From Fimbriiglobus ruber (GTDB lineage: Bacteria > Planctomycetota > Planctomycetia > Gemmatales > Gemmataceae): DNA of 64,000 nt. The notes beneath the pieces are model-generated. The model was given only the letters and a program-made list of their open reading frames with translations, did not search any database and was not told the DNA's origin. Within the stretch, counting starts at the first letter, position 1. The number at the start of each line of letters is the position of its first letter. Where the stretch lies: contig NZ_NIDE01000001.1 in assembly GCF_002197845.1 (NCBI RefSeq), positions 744,001 through 808,000 of the forward strand, in the 5' to 3' direction. The position numbers and the translations under genes are program-made. Of the stretch, positions 27,286-37,100 are shown one piece after another.

Positions 27286-27331
27286 CATTCAAGAATTCTT
27301 ACGCGATCGTCCTCTTCCTGGAGTACCAGCC

Positions 27332-28573
27332 TTGAATCTGCGAGCCATGATCCTGGCGAACGGCGTTGCCGCGGTGGGCTTCGTCTTCGGAGCGGTCGGG
27401 ATTGGGTGCAGCGGGTGCCACGGGTCGGGGGGCGGCGACCCGACCAAAATTAAGATCGTGTCGAGCCTGCCCCGGACGGGCTCCGCCCAGGGGCAGACGG
27501 ACACCATCGTTAACGGCATCCGGATGGCTATCGACGATTACAACGGTGAGGTAGCCGGGCTGAAAATCGAGTTTTTGGACTGGGACGACGCGACCGCCGC
27601 GCAGGGCCAATGGGCGGCCGAGGCCGAAGGGACGAACGCCCAGAAGGCCGCCGCCGACCCGGACGTGGTGGCGTTCATCGGGCCGTACAACTCCGGGGCT
27701 GCCAAAGTCTCGATCCCGATCCTGAACGAAGCCGGTCTCGTGCAAGTCTCTCCCGCGGCCACGTGGCCCGGCCTCACCAAGAAAGTCCCCGGCGACACGA
27801 GCGGCGAACCCGAGATCTACCGGCCGGGCAAACGGATCACATTCTGTCGAGTTTGCCCCACCGACTTCGTCCAGGGACCGTTGAGCGCCGACTTCGTCAA
27901 AAACAAATTAAAAGCCAAAGCGGTTTACATCCTGGACGACAAGGAACTCTACGGCCAGGGCATCGCCACCCTCTTCCACCGGCGGTGCGACGAGATCGGG
28001 CTCACGGTTCTCGGCCACGAAAGCATCGTCGTCACGCAACCGGACTTCCGCTCCCTGATGACCAAGATCAAGGCGCTCAACCCGGACCTCATCTACTTTG
28101 GCGGAACGACCCAGACCAAGGGCGGCCAGATCGCCAAGGACATGAAGAACGAAGGCTTGACCTGCCCGATGATGGCCCCGGACGGGTGCTACGAGAAGGC
28201 GTTCATCACGTCGGCCGGGGCGGACGTTCTGGAAGGCCGGGCCTACGTGACGATCGGCGGCTCGGACCCGTCGACCCTGACCGGCAGCGGGGCCGAGTTC
28301 GTCAAGAAATACAAAGAAAAATATAAGAAGATGCCGGAAGCCTACGCGGTCTACGGGTACGAGTCCGGCAAGGCCGTACTGGAAGCGGTCAAGAAAGTCG
28401 GCAAGAAGGACCGGAACGCCATCCGCGACGCGGTCCTCGCGACCAAGGATTTCACCGCCGGCGCGATCGGGAAATGGAGCTTCGACGAGAACGGCGACAC
28501 CACGCTGGAACAACTCACGATCAGCCGCGTGGAAGGTGGCGAATTTAAGCCGGTCGAGACGATCACCAAGTAA
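27332..28573 (+). CDS. ABC transporter substrate-binding lipoprotein, branched-chain amino acid type
   Basis: The protein is about 413 aa. I chose the TTG at 27332 (MNLRAMILANG) because GGAG lies eight bases upstream; ATG 27347 and an ATG at 27260 overlapping dtd are alternatives. The hydrophobic start ends at 'GAVGIGCSGC', a plausible lipobox, so the mature protein is likely lipid-anchored. The body is a type I periplasmic binding protein (LivJ/LivK/UrtA group): 'KIKIVSSLPRTGSAQGQTDT', 'DPDVVAFIGPYNSGAAKVSI', 'AYVTIGGSDPSTLTG', 'AYAVYGYESGKAVLEAVKKV'. It heads the livHMGF genes on the same strand. The exact substrate (amino acid, urea or other) cannot be told. Confidence 0.9.
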   Translation: MNLRAMILANGVAAVGFVFGAVGIGCSGCHGSGGGDPTKIKIVSSLPRTGSAQGQTDTIVNGIRMAIDDYNGEVAGLKIEFLDWDDATAAQGQWAAEAEGTNAQKAAADPDVVAFIGPYNSGAAKVSIPILNEAGLVQVSPAATWPGLTKKVPGDTSGEPEIYRPGKRITFCRVCPTDFVQGPLSADFVKNKLKAKAVYILDDKELYGQGIATLFHRRCDEIGLTVLGHESIVVTQPDFRSLMTKIKALNPDLIYFGGTTQTKGGQIAKDMKNEGLTCPMMAPDGCYEKAFITSAGADVLEGRAYVTIGGSDPSTLTGSGAEFVKKYKEKYKKMPEAYAVYGYESGKAVLEAVKKVGKKDRNAIRDAVLATKDFTAGAIGKWSFDENGDTTLEQLTISRVEGGEFKPVETITK

Positions 28574-28630
28574 GGCAGGCGGAGGAAACGATTAGATCAC
28601 CTGATGACGTGGGCCTCCCAAGGTTTAGAT

Positions 28631-28768
28631 TTCCCAGGGCGTTGCCCTGGGCTGAGAACCACCAGTCCTTCGGACTGAAAACCATTGGAATGCAGTCGAA
28701 TCGTTCGGAGACGTGTCTGATCACCCCAAAGGGGTAAAAGTTCTCAGCCCAGGGCAACGCCCTGGGAA
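28631..28768. repeat. REP-like element: 29-bp perfect inverted repeat, each arm itself palindromic
   Basis: The arms 28631-28659 and 28740-28768 are perfect reverse complements. Each contains the palindrome CCCAGGGC-GTT-GCCCTGGG. The 80-bp centre has another small hairpin (AGTCC-TTC-GGACT). Partial CCCTGGGA copies follow to 28805. It sits between the binding-protein gene and livH, so it could attenuate or stabilise the operon transcript. Confidence 0.85.
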
Positions 28769-28885
28769 GACTGACGCCCTGGGAAATTAGCATCCTGGGA
28801 TGGTTAGTATGCTGGGACGATGCGAGGTCGGGCTTATTCCCCGGCCTTCGTACCGACGACACCGCTGACAGAGTTTGGGGGACCG

Positions 28886-29830
28886 ATGGGGGAGTTGTTC
28901 GCCGCAATCGATGCGCCCGCGTCGGTGTGGCAGTTTATTATCATCGGTCTGGTCACCGGGGCGCTGTATGCCCTCATCGCACTCGGCTACACGATGGTGT
29001 ACGGGATCATCGAGCTGATCAACTTCGCCCACGGCGACCTGTTCATGCTCGGGTCGTTCCTCGCCCTCCAGGTCGCGGTCACGCTGGGGGCGGCGACGGC
29101 CGATGACGGCGCGATCGGCATGGTCGCCATCGCCCTGATGCTCGTCACCGCCCCGCTCTTTTGTGCCGGTCTGAACGTCGCCGTCGACCGGATCGTGTAT
29201 CGCCCCCTGCGAAATGCACCCAAGCTCGCGCCGCTCGTCTCCGCCATCGGCGTCAGCTTCATCTTCATGAACATCGGCTTGTTCTGGCGCGGGGCGACCG
29301 ACGTCAACTTCCCCAACCTGATCCCGCCCACGAACCTGCTCGAAGGGACGGGCCTGCGGTTCACGGCCAAGGACGCGATGGTGATCGGCGTCACCGTGCC
29401 GACGATGGTCGCGCTGACCGTGTTCGTCCGGTACACGTCGCTCGGCAAGGCGATGCGGGCGACCGCCCAAAACCCGACGGCGGCCCAACTCATGGGCATC
29501 GGCGTCGACCGCGTGATCGCCCTGACGTTCGCCCTCGGCGGCGCGCTGGCCGGCATCGCGAGCGTCGTCTACGGGCTTTACAACAACACCGTCAGTTACC
29601 AGATGGGCTTCCAGAACGGACTCTACGCATTCACGGCGGCCGTCCTCGGGGGCATCGGCAACATCCCCGGGGCCGTGCTCGGCGGCCTCGTGATCGGGCT
29701 GGTGAAAGCACTCGGCGACGCTTACGTCGGAGCTCAGTGGAGTGAGGCCCTCGTCTTCGCAATCCTGATCGTCATCCTGATCTTCCGGCCGACCGGCATT
29801 CTCGGCGCCCGCACCCGGGAGAAAGTATGA
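28886..29830 (+). CDS. livH: Branched-chain amino-acid-type ABC transporter permease
   Basis: The protein is about 314 aa from ATG 28886 (MGELFAAIDAP; GGGGGA upstream); an open extension to 28820 adds residues unlike the family. It is a LivH-type inner-membrane permease with about eight hydrophobic segments, including 'FIIIGLVTGALYALIALGYT' and 'MVYGIIELINFAHGDLFMLG' (the conserved LivH INFAHG motif), 'TALTVFVRYTSLGKAMRATA'-like cytoplasmic loop with 'AQNPTAAQLMGI' (EAA-type coupling loop) and 'AVLGGIGNIPGAVLGGLVIG'. It overlaps livM by 4 bp (ATGA), a sign of translational coupling. Confidence 0.92.
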   Translation: MGELFAAIDAPASVWQFIIIGLVTGALYALIALGYTMVYGIIELINFAHGDLFMLGSFLALQVAVTLGAATADDGAIGMVAIALMLVTAPLFCAGLNVAVDRIVYRPLRNAPKLAPLVSAIGVSFIFMNIGLFWRGATDVNFPNLIPPTNLLEGTGLRFTAKDAMVIGVTVPTMVALTVFVRYTSLGKAMRATAQNPTAAQLMGIGVDRVIALTFALGGALAGIASVVYGLYNNTVSYQMGFQNGLYAFTAAVLGGIGNIPGAVLGGLVIGLVKALGDAYVGAQWSEALVFAILIVILIFRPTGILGARTREKV

Positions 29831-30939
29831 CCTGGACCGCCCCGTTCCGGTACTGGCTGCTGGCCGTACTCGTCCTCGTCGTCGCTTACCCGCTGATACC
29901 GGGGTCGAACCCGATCCTGGGTCAGCAACTCGTCCCGTTGGTGTGTTACGCGATCCTGGCCCTCGGGCTGAACGTGGTGGTCGGGTACACCGGCCTGCTA
30001 CACCTCGGCATCGCCGCTTTTTTCGGCATTGGGGCCTACGTCACGGGCATCCTGACGGTGCCGATGTTCCCGTTCCAGCAGAGCTTCCTGGTCGCCGTCA
30101 TCGCGTCGACGGTGATCGCGTCCGCCGTCGGCGTCGTGACCACTGCCCCGACCCTCAGGCTCCGCGGCGACTACCTCGCCCTCGTGACACTCGGCTTCGG
30201 GCTCATCACCACGTTCGCGATCCGCAATCTGGACAACATCACGGACGGCACAAAGGGGCTGAACCCCGTTAGCCCGAATCTTCTGCCCTGGGTGGACGAC
30301 CCCGACCTGACCAAGTTCGACCGCCCAACCGGGTGGGCCGCGACGTGGCGAGGGTATCCGTACTTCTACTACATCTGCGTCGGGCTCCTCGTTCTGGTCA
30401 TGTGGTTGCTCCGGAACCTGGAGCGGTCCCGCCTCGGCCGTAATTGGGTGGCCCTCCGCGAGGACGAACTCGCCGCCACCTGCATGGGCTTGAACCCGGC
30501 CCGTCTGAAGCTGTCCGCGATCGCCGCCGGGGCCGCGTTGGCCGGACTCGCCGGCGCCCTCTACGCGGTCTCACAACGGACCACCGCCGGCCCTCAGGCT
30601 TACGACTTCAACCGGTCGATGATTACGCTCTGTTGCGTGATCCTCGGCGGGCTCGGTAGCCGCCCCGGTGTGCTCGTCGGTGTGTTCTTACTTCTCGGCT
30701 ACGACACCATCCTCACGCCGTATCTGGATAACCAGATTCAGTTGCTACAGATCAACCCGAACGGGAAAAGTTACCTGAAGGTCAGCGGGTGGCGGTTGTT
30801 CGTATTCGGGCTCGCGCTCATCGTCATGATGCGGTTCCGGCCGGCGGGACTGCTCCCGGCGTGGCGCGTCCGACACGAATTGCAGCCCGCGAACGCGAAC
30901 GAATCCGCCAAACCCGTCGAACCGACTACCGGAGCCTGA
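29827..30939 (+). CDS. livM: Branched-chain amino-acid-type ABC transporter permease
   Basis: The protein is 370 aa, a LivM permease. Seen: 'YAILALGLNVVVGYTGLLHL' followed by 'GIAAFFGIGAYVTGIL' (LivM signature), 'TLRLRGDYLALVTLGFGLIT', 'NITDGTKGLNPVSP' (the ITGGxxG-like loop), the coupling loop 'LREDELAATCMGLNPARLKL', and 'MITLCCVILGGLGSRPGVLV'. Its ATG overlaps the livH stop. The last ~30 residues are hydrophilic (ELQPANANESAKP). It works with LivH as the transmembrane pair. Confidence 0.92.
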   Translation: MTWTAPFRYWLLAVLVLVVAYPLIPGSNPILGQQLVPLVCYAILALGLNVVVGYTGLLHLGIAAFFGIGAYVTGILTVPMFPFQQSFLVAVIASTVIASAVGVVTTAPTLRLRGDYLALVTLGFGLITTFAIRNLDNITDGTKGLNPVSPNLLPWVDDPDLTKFDRPTGWAATWRGYPYFYYICVGLLVLVMWLLRNLERSRLGRNWVALREDELAATCMGLNPARLKLSAIAAGAALAGLAGALYAVSQRTTAGPQAYDFNRSMITLCCVILGGLGSRPGVLVGVFLLLGYDTILTPYLDNQIQLLQINPNGKSYLKVSGWRLFVFGLALIVMMRFRPAGLLPAWRVRHELQPANANESAKPVEPTTGA

Positions 30940-30942
30940 TGC

Positions 30943-31980
30943 GTGTCCGTTCTCGCCGTCGATAACTTGACCGTCCGGTTCGGCGGGATCACCGCCGTGA
31001 ACCAGGTTTCGTTGACCGTCGAAGAGGGCCAGATCTTCTCGGTGATCGGCCCGAACGGGGCCGGCAAAACGACGGTGTTCAACGCCATCACCGGCATCTA
31101 CGAGCCGACCGAGGGGCGGGTCTCGTTCAGCGGCCGATCGGTCGCCAAGCCGTTTACGCTAAAGACGCTATTGTTTTCACTCCTGATCGGACTCCTGACC
31201 GGAGTGCTGTTCCTGCTGTTCGTCGTTGACGTCGACACCCTCTGGCGGGTCACCATCCGCGAAAACACAGTTGGCACGCGGGGATCGTTCCCAGTCCGCA
31301 AGGCGATCGGGGACGGCTGGGATTACATCACCTCCCGCGGCGACCGCGCGACCGCGGGCTTCCTCGGCGGGTTCCTGCTCGGCGTCACCGGCACGCTGGT
31401 CGTCTGGCACCGCGGGAGGGTGTCGCCGGACGTGATCTGTCAGGAAGGCATCGCCCGGACGTTCCAGAATATCCGTCTTTTTCACGCCATGACCGTGCTG
31501 GAGAACGTGCTGATCGGGATGAGCAAGGAGATGACGACCCGGTTCCCCAGCCTGGCCCTCCACCTCCCAGGCCACAAGCGGGAAGAAGCGGGCGCCCGAC
31601 ACACCGCCTGCGAGTTGCTGTCGTTCGTCGGGCTGACTGACAAGCACAACGACCTGGCCAGCAACCTCCCTTACGGCGACCAGCGGCGGCTCGAAATCGC
31701 CCGCGCGCTAGCCACGAAGCCGAAACTCCTTTTGCTCGACGAACCCGCCGCTGGGATGAACCCGAGCGAAACGACCGGCCTCATGGACCTGATCCGCAAG
31801 ATCCGCGACCGCGGCGTCACAGTTGTCCTGATCGAACACCACATGAACCTCGTCATGGGTATCTCCGACCGCGTCGCCGTCCTCGACTACGGCGTGAAGA
31901 TCGCCGAAGGCGCCCCGGGCGACGTCTCCCGCGACCCGAAAGTTATCGAGGCGTACCTCGGCAAGGAGGAAGTCTCGTGA
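30943..31980 (+). CDS. livG: LivG-type ABC ATPase with a membrane-helix insertion
   Basis: The protein is 345 aa from GTG 30943; ordinary LivG is about 255. Walker A is VIGPNGAGKTTVFNAITGIY (~residues 33-52), Q-loop region 'GIARTFQNIRLFHAMTVLEN', signature 'LPYGDQRRLEIARALA', Walker B 'KLLLLDEPAAGMN', and the H-loop in 'VLIEHHMNLVMGI'. Between the Walker A subdomain and the Q-loop (about residues 66-165) lies ~100 aa absent from the family. It holds two hydrophobic stretches, 'LLFSLLIGLLTGVLFLLFVV' and 'AGFLGGFLLGVTGTLVVW', linked by a ~45-residue charged loop. The ATPase would thus be membrane-tethered. All catalytic motifs are kept. It overlaps livF by 4 bp. Confidence 0.92.
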   Translation: MSVLAVDNLTVRFGGITAVNQVSLTVEEGQIFSVIGPNGAGKTTVFNAITGIYEPTEGRVSFSGRSVAKPFTLKTLLFSLLIGLLTGVLFLLFVVDVDTLWRVTIRENTVGTRGSFPVRKAIGDGWDYITSRGDRATAGFLGGFLLGVTGTLVVWHRGRVSPDVICQEGIARTFQNIRLFHAMTVLENVLIGMSKEMTTRFPSLALHLPGHKREEAGARHTACELLSFVGLTDKHNDLASNLPYGDQRRLEIARALATKPKLLLLDEPAAGMNPSETTGLMDLIRKIRDRGVTVVLIEHHMNLVMGISDRVAVLDYGVKIAEGAPGDVSRDPKVIEAYLGKEEVS

Positions 31981-32696
31981 CGACCCCGGCACTGCTCACC
32001 GTCGACCGCCTGCGTTCCGGCTACGGCCCGATCGACGTTCTACATGACATTTCGCTGACCGTCGCTCAGGGCGAGATCGTTGCCCTGATTGGCGCGAACG
32101 GCGCCGGCAAAACGACGACGCTGATGTCGCTGTCCGGCCTCGTGAAAGCCCGCGGCGGCCGTGTTATGTTCGACGGACACGACCTGACGACAGTCCCCGC
32201 CCACCAGATCGTGCGCCTCGGCCTCGCGCAATCGCCCGAGGGCCGGAAAATCTTCCCACGCCTGTCGGTTCTGGAAAACCTGGAGATGGGGGCGTTCACC
32301 CGGTCCGACCCGGACGGCGTGGCCGCGGACATCGAGAAGGCGTTCACCATGTTCCCGATCCTCCGGGAGCGAAAGGCCCAGGCCGGAGGGTTGTTGTCCG
32401 GCGGCCAACAGCAGATGCTCGCGATCGCCCGCGCGCTCATGGCGCGGCCGAAGCTGCTCCTCCTCGACGAACCCTCACTCGGCCTCGCGCCGCAGATCGT
32501 GGTGCAGATCTTCGGGGTCATCAAGGAATTGAACAACCAGGGCGTGTCCGTGCTGCTCGTCGAACAGAACGCCCGGATGGCGCTGAAGGTCGCCCACCGT
32601 GGGTACGTCCTCGAAACCGGCCGCGTCACCTGCGAGGACCGGGCGGACAAGCTCCTCAACGACCCGCGTATTCGTGCGGCTTACCTGGGCGAGTAG
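31977..32696 (+). CDS. livF: LivF-type ABC ATPase
   Basis: The protein is 239 aa, normal LivF length. Walker A is GANGAGKTTTLMSLSGLV, then 'LAQSPEGRKIFPRLSVLENL' (the LivF Q-loop block), signature 'LLSGGQQQMLAIARALMARP', Walker B 'KLLLLDEPSLGLAPQIVVQI', and H-loop-type 'VSVLLVEQNARMALKVAHRG', where Gln replaces His as is usual in LivF. Last gene of the operon; its start overlaps the livG stop (ATGA). It pairs with LivG to drive the transporter. Confidence 0.95.
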   Translation: MTTPALLTVDRLRSGYGPIDVLHDISLTVAQGEIVALIGANGAGKTTTLMSLSGLVKARGGRVMFDGHDLTTVPAHQIVRLGLAQSPEGRKIFPRLSVLENLEMGAFTRSDPDGVAADIEKAFTMFPILRERKAQAGGLLSGGQQQMLAIARALMARPKLLLLDEPSLGLAPQIVVQIFGVIKELNNQGVSVLLVEQNARMALKVAHRGYVLETGRVTCEDRADKLLNDPRIRAAYLGE

Positions 32697-32700
32697 TAAG

Positions 32701-33322
32701 AAGTCATCAAGTCGTCAGGTCTTCAAGTCATCAAGTCGTGTTCAGGAACCGTTGCCATCAAGGCTCGGCGCGGGTCTCCGACCCCGCCGTTCGGCCCGAC
32801 CGCAGGTCTCCCGTCCCGACGCGCGCCTCCCTCGCACTTGCGCTCGGCGCGGGTCTCCGACCCGCGCCGAGCGCAAGTGCGAGGGAGCCTTCGACCTCAG
32901 ACTAACCCCGCGCACCGGGTGGGAGGATGGAAGGGAACCCATATATCCTGCCGGGGCCACGAAACCGGAGCCCGAGGGGAGTTTCTGCGCTTTTCGCACC
33001 TTGCAGCGCGTTTTCTGACAGTGGACGGACCAGGACATCCATACACGGAAAAATGCTGGCTCAGTAGACCGCGTTCCGTCGCCACGCATCGACTTGCATA
33101 CGGACCAGGGGCGGGTTTTTGCGCGGTCTTGCGCTCGGTTCGACCGAACGTTATGTTCCCAAGAAGCGAGGCCGATGAACGTTCCTGAATAATCTTCCAC
33201 TCCGTGAATCGGGTCGTTATCCCTCGAACGGGGGCTAATCGCGAACGGGGTCTGTCCTTCACTTGTTGCGTCAATCCCCAGACTCGACTTGAAGACTTGA
33301 AGACCTGACGACTTGATGACTT
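32701..33322. repeat. MITE-like element with 38-bp terminal inverted repeats
   Basis: The arms 32701-32738 and 33285-33322 are reverse complements with one mismatch. Each arm is internally repetitive (AAGTC-x-TCAAGTC units). The ~545-bp interior has no believable gene; open frames on both strands lack ribosome sites and family likeness. It contains the long hairpin at 32827-32887. No target duplication is obvious. It fills the gap between livF and the sigma factor gene. Confidence 0.7.
32827..32887. repeat. 29-bp perfect hairpin inside the MITE-like element
   Basis: The arms 32827-32855 and 32859-32887 are perfect complements around a 3-nt loop (TCC). Part of the sequence (TCGGCGCGGGTCTCCGACC) also occurs as a direct partial copy near 32765. 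As RNA it would fold very stably and may end livF transcription, though it has no T-tract. Confidence 0.75.
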
Positions 33323-33422
33323 ATCTCTTCATAGGTAGCATTCGTACTCCAAGTCGAAATTTGTGTTCGGCCGGGCGGGGCGGATTTTTTGCAATCCGCT
33401 CCGGCCCCTTCTCCGTCTGGTC

Positions 33423-34016
33423 ATGTGGGAACCTATGGGCACACGCGGGGCCACACCAGCGGGCGGGTCGGCGAGCGGCGGTGCCAGCGAGGCGCCGGCC
33501 GCCCACCCCCTCGTTGTCGCGTTCAACGAATTCCGGGACGAGCTGGTCAGTACGCTCGTGTACATGCTCGGGAACCGGGACGACGCCCTCGACGCGGCCC
33601 AGGAATCGTTCCTCAAGTGCTGGCGCGCCCGCGAGACCCTCGGGGAAGTGACTAACCTCCGGGCGTGGGTGTTCCGGGTCGGGATGAACACCGCGCGGGA
33701 TCTCCAGCGGAGCGCCTGGAGCCGCCGGGTGAAACCCCTGGTCGGAGAAGAACACATGCTCATGGCCCGCGACACCTCTCCCGGCCTCGCCCTCGAAGAC
33801 CAGGAAGACCTCGACAAACTCCGCCGGGCGATCGCCCAACTCCGGCAGGACGAGAAGGAAGTGTTCCTCCTGCGGCAGAACGGCGACCTGACTTACGAGC
33901 AAATCGCCGAGATCCGCCACGCCCCGGTCGGCACCGTAAAAACCCAGATGCGATCGGCCCTTATGAAACTCCGAGGCGTACTCGCCGCCGGCCAGCCGGC
34001 CGACGCCGGCGTGTAG
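33423..34016 (+). CDS. ECF-type RNA polymerase sigma factor
   Basis: The protein is about 197 aa. Sigma region 2: 'FRDELVSTLVYMLGNRDDAL' then 'DAAQESFLKCWRARET' and 'NLRAWVFRVGMNTARDLQRS'. Sigma region 4: 'LRQDEKEVFLLRQNGDLTYE' then 'QIAEIRHAPVGTVKTQMRSA', the helix-turn-helix that reads the -35 element. The start is uncertain: ATG 33423 or ATG 33435 (GTGGGA just before), and an upstream frame to 33363 lacks support. The next gene, 113 bp on, begins with an anti-sigma zinc finger, so this is probably its target sigma factor. Confidence 0.88.
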   Translation: MWEPMGTRGATPAGGSASGGASEAPAAHPLVVAFNEFRDELVSTLVYMLGNRDDALDAAQESFLKCWRARETLGEVTNLRAWVFRVGMNTARDLQRSAWSRRVKPLVGEEHMLMARDTSPGLALEDQEDLDKLRRAIAQLRQDEKEVFLLRQNGDLTYEQIAEIRHAPVGTVKTQMRSALMKLRGVLAAGQPADAGV

Positions 34017-34129
34017 CCCGCCCGATCAACCTCTCATGCGATTCACCGCCGCGGGAAAATCGCCCGCGCCACCAATATTTCGTACCGCACACCCACACCC
34101 CGCCCGCGGGCCGGGAGGAGTCGATTGTC

Positions 34130-37100
34130 ATGCTTCCTTGTCGAACCTGCCAGGATCAGTTGCTCGACCACTTATACGGCCTCCTCGACCCGTCCGAGGC
34201 GGCCGCGGTCGACGCACACCTCGCCGAGTGCCCGGAATGCGCCGCGGCCCGCGATCGGGCGGGCCGCGTCCAGGGCCTGATCGCCCGCGCGGCCAAGGCC
34301 GAATTCTCCGAAGTCTCGTTCTCCCCACCGGCCCCGACGACTGCGATTGAAGCCGTTCCGGCTAACCCCCAGCCGGACACTGTGTCGCCCGTTCCGAATA
34401 CCATTCGCCGCGTATGGGTGCGGTGGGTGGTCGCCGCCAGCGTTCTGCTCGGGTTCGCCGGGCTGGGCGGTCCGGCCTCGCGCGATCTGGTCGGCTTCTT
34501 GATGTACAAGCCGAAGGTCGACCGGGGCTACGCGGCGGTTAAGCGGGCCGAAGACCAGCGCGCCGCGGCGGTCGAGGAATTAGCCCACGCCCGTGAGCAG
34601 TTGGCTAAACGGGCGGTCGACGCCCACAAGACTCAAGAAACGGTTGTTTCGGAATGGGTGAAGGCGGAAGAAGTCGCGTTGGCCGCGGCCGCGAGCCGGC
34701 CGTTCGTGGTCGACGTCCGCGGCCCGGCCGCCGCGGTCCCGGGTGCCCCGAACGAATACGCGATCAAGGTCGCCGAACGGGACGGCCAATCGAAAGCCGC
34801 CGCGGTGGAAGCCAAGGTGCGGGACGCGGACGGCAAAGTCCTGTTCGAGCGCAAGTACCCGGCTACCGACGGCGCGGCCGAGAAAATGTTGAAGTTGCCG
34901 GCCGCCATGTGGGACGGCGTCAAGCCGGGGGCCGAACTGGTCCTGTCCGTCACCGCGACCGACGAAAAGAACGGCGCGAAGAGCGAGATCACGGAGAAGG
35001 TCCGGCTCCAGGAGCCCGTTTACACGACCTTTTTGACCACCGATAAGCCGATGTACCGGCCGGGGGAAACGCTCTATTTCCGGTCACTGACCCTCGACCG
35101 GACGCGGTTCTTGCCGCCGGAGAGCGACACGAACTTGCGGATCTCGCTTCTCGCTCCGTCCGGTCAGCCGGTCCCGGAGATGGAACTGATCGGCCTGGCC
35201 AAGCCCGGCACACAAACCGCCGGTTCTCCCGTGAAATCGATCCTCGGCCCGGACGGTAAGCCGGTCCGCGGCGTCGGCACCGGGATGTTCACGCTGCCGC
35301 CGACACTCGACGGCGGGGAATACACCCTCGCGGTCCACGAAATCCCAATCAACGAATTCCAGCCCCGACCGGGTGCCCGCCCGCTCGCCGAGCGGAAGTT
35401 CGTCGTCAACAAGTACACGCCCGATTTCCTGCAAAAGAAGCTCGAATTCGACGGCAAGACCTACGGCCCGGGCGACATGGTCCAGGCCAAGATCGAGGTC
35501 AAGGACCAGGCGAAGCCCCTCGCCGGCGGGCACCTCGGGTACGCCATTTCGATCACCCTGCCGAACAACACGACCCAGTTCGTCCAACCCGACGTGGCTC
35601 CGCCGCAAACCGATGGCGCGGGGGTGGCGGCGGTCAAGTTCACACTGCCGAAGGTGGAAGAGATCAAGGACGCGCAACTGACTGTGACCGTACAAACGGC
35701 GGCGGTGGTCGAAGTCCTGGTCCGTAAGATTCCGCTCGCCACGCGGAAGCTCGACGTGGCGTTCTTCCCGGAAGGCGGCGACCTCCTGTTCGGCGTCCCG
35801 TGCCGCGTTTACTTCCGGGCCACCACGACGACCGGCAAACCGGCGGACGTCACCGGCGTCCTGACCGACGGCAAAGACCCCGTCCGCGGGCCGGACGGTA
35901 AGCCGGTGACCGTCGTCACCTTGACCGACCCCGATCACCCCGGGGCCAACCAGGGCGTCGGGGCGTTCGCGTTCACCCCGGAGAAGGGCAAGACTTACGG
36001 CGTGAAGTTCGACAAGCCCGTCGGCCTCGTCCAACCGCCGACCGGATACGCTTTGCCCGCGGCGAAAGACGACGGCGTCGTGCTGTCCGTGCCGGACGGC
36101 GTGACGAAGGGCGGTGAGAAGATTCACGTCCGCCTGTGGACGGCCGGCAAGGCTCGCAAGGTCGTGGTCGGCGCGTACACCCGCGGCCGCACGGTCGCGC
36201 ACCAGCACGCCGCGATTGAGCCCGGGAAGATGACCGAACTGGCCCTGGATCCGAGCGACGCGAAACTCGGCGGCGTGACCCGCGTGACAGTGTTCGAGGA
36301 GCCGGCGGACGAAGACCGCGGCCGTGTCGACCTCAAGCCCGTCGCCGAGCGGCTCGTCTTCCGGCAACCGGGCGAGGCGCTCAAGCTCGCGTTCAAGGCG
36401 GCCCGGGCCAACGGCAAGCCGAATACCGGAGCCTTCGTTCCGGGCGACGCGGTCGAATTGCGCGTGACCGCGACCGACGAGGCCGGCAAGCCCAAGCCGG
36501 CCGTGCTGTGGGCCGCCGTGGTGAACCAGAGCGTGATCACGATGGCGGACGAGAAGACCGCGCGGCTCATGCCGACGCACTTCCTGCTCTGCGGCGAAAT
36601 CCGCAAGCCGGACGACCTCGAACACGCCGACTTCCTCCTCACCGACCACCCGACGGCGGCTATCGCGCTCGACTTGCTCCTGGGCACCCAGGGCTGGCGG
36701 CGGTTCGCGGAGCAGGCCCCGGAGCAGTTCCGCAACCGCGAACCGGCCGAGGGTGACCGCTTGCTCGTGGCGATGGGGGCCGGCGGCCCGGTCCCGGGCG
36801 GCTGGCGGACCGAAGTGCGCCGGGTGTTCGACGAATACTGGCCGAAGTACGAATCCGCGACACTCGACCTCGACCGCGCCGAGGAAACCCGCAAGTCCGA
36901 GTCCACCACCAGCGACCTGAGGACCCAACAGGCACAAGCGGAGGCGGCTTACAATGCCGCGGTGAACCAGTACAAGACTGCCGTTTCCGACGTGACGTTT
37001 TTCGATGAAGGTCTGCAACTCCGGCGGTACTGGCTGCCGGCGACCCTGGGCTTCACCGCCGGCGTCGTACTTATCTTCCTGGCTGTCCGGGCCGCCCGCG

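Noticed and set aside
32897-33274. 125-codon frame inside the MITE-like element as a passenger gene
   Set aside because: Arg/Pro-rich, no ribosome site, overlapped by equally open frames on other strands.
33665-34129. An upstream extension of the macroglobulin frame overlapping the sigma factor
   Set aside because: The extension is the sigma gene in another frame; ATG 34130 has GGAGGAG and begins exactly at the zinc finger.
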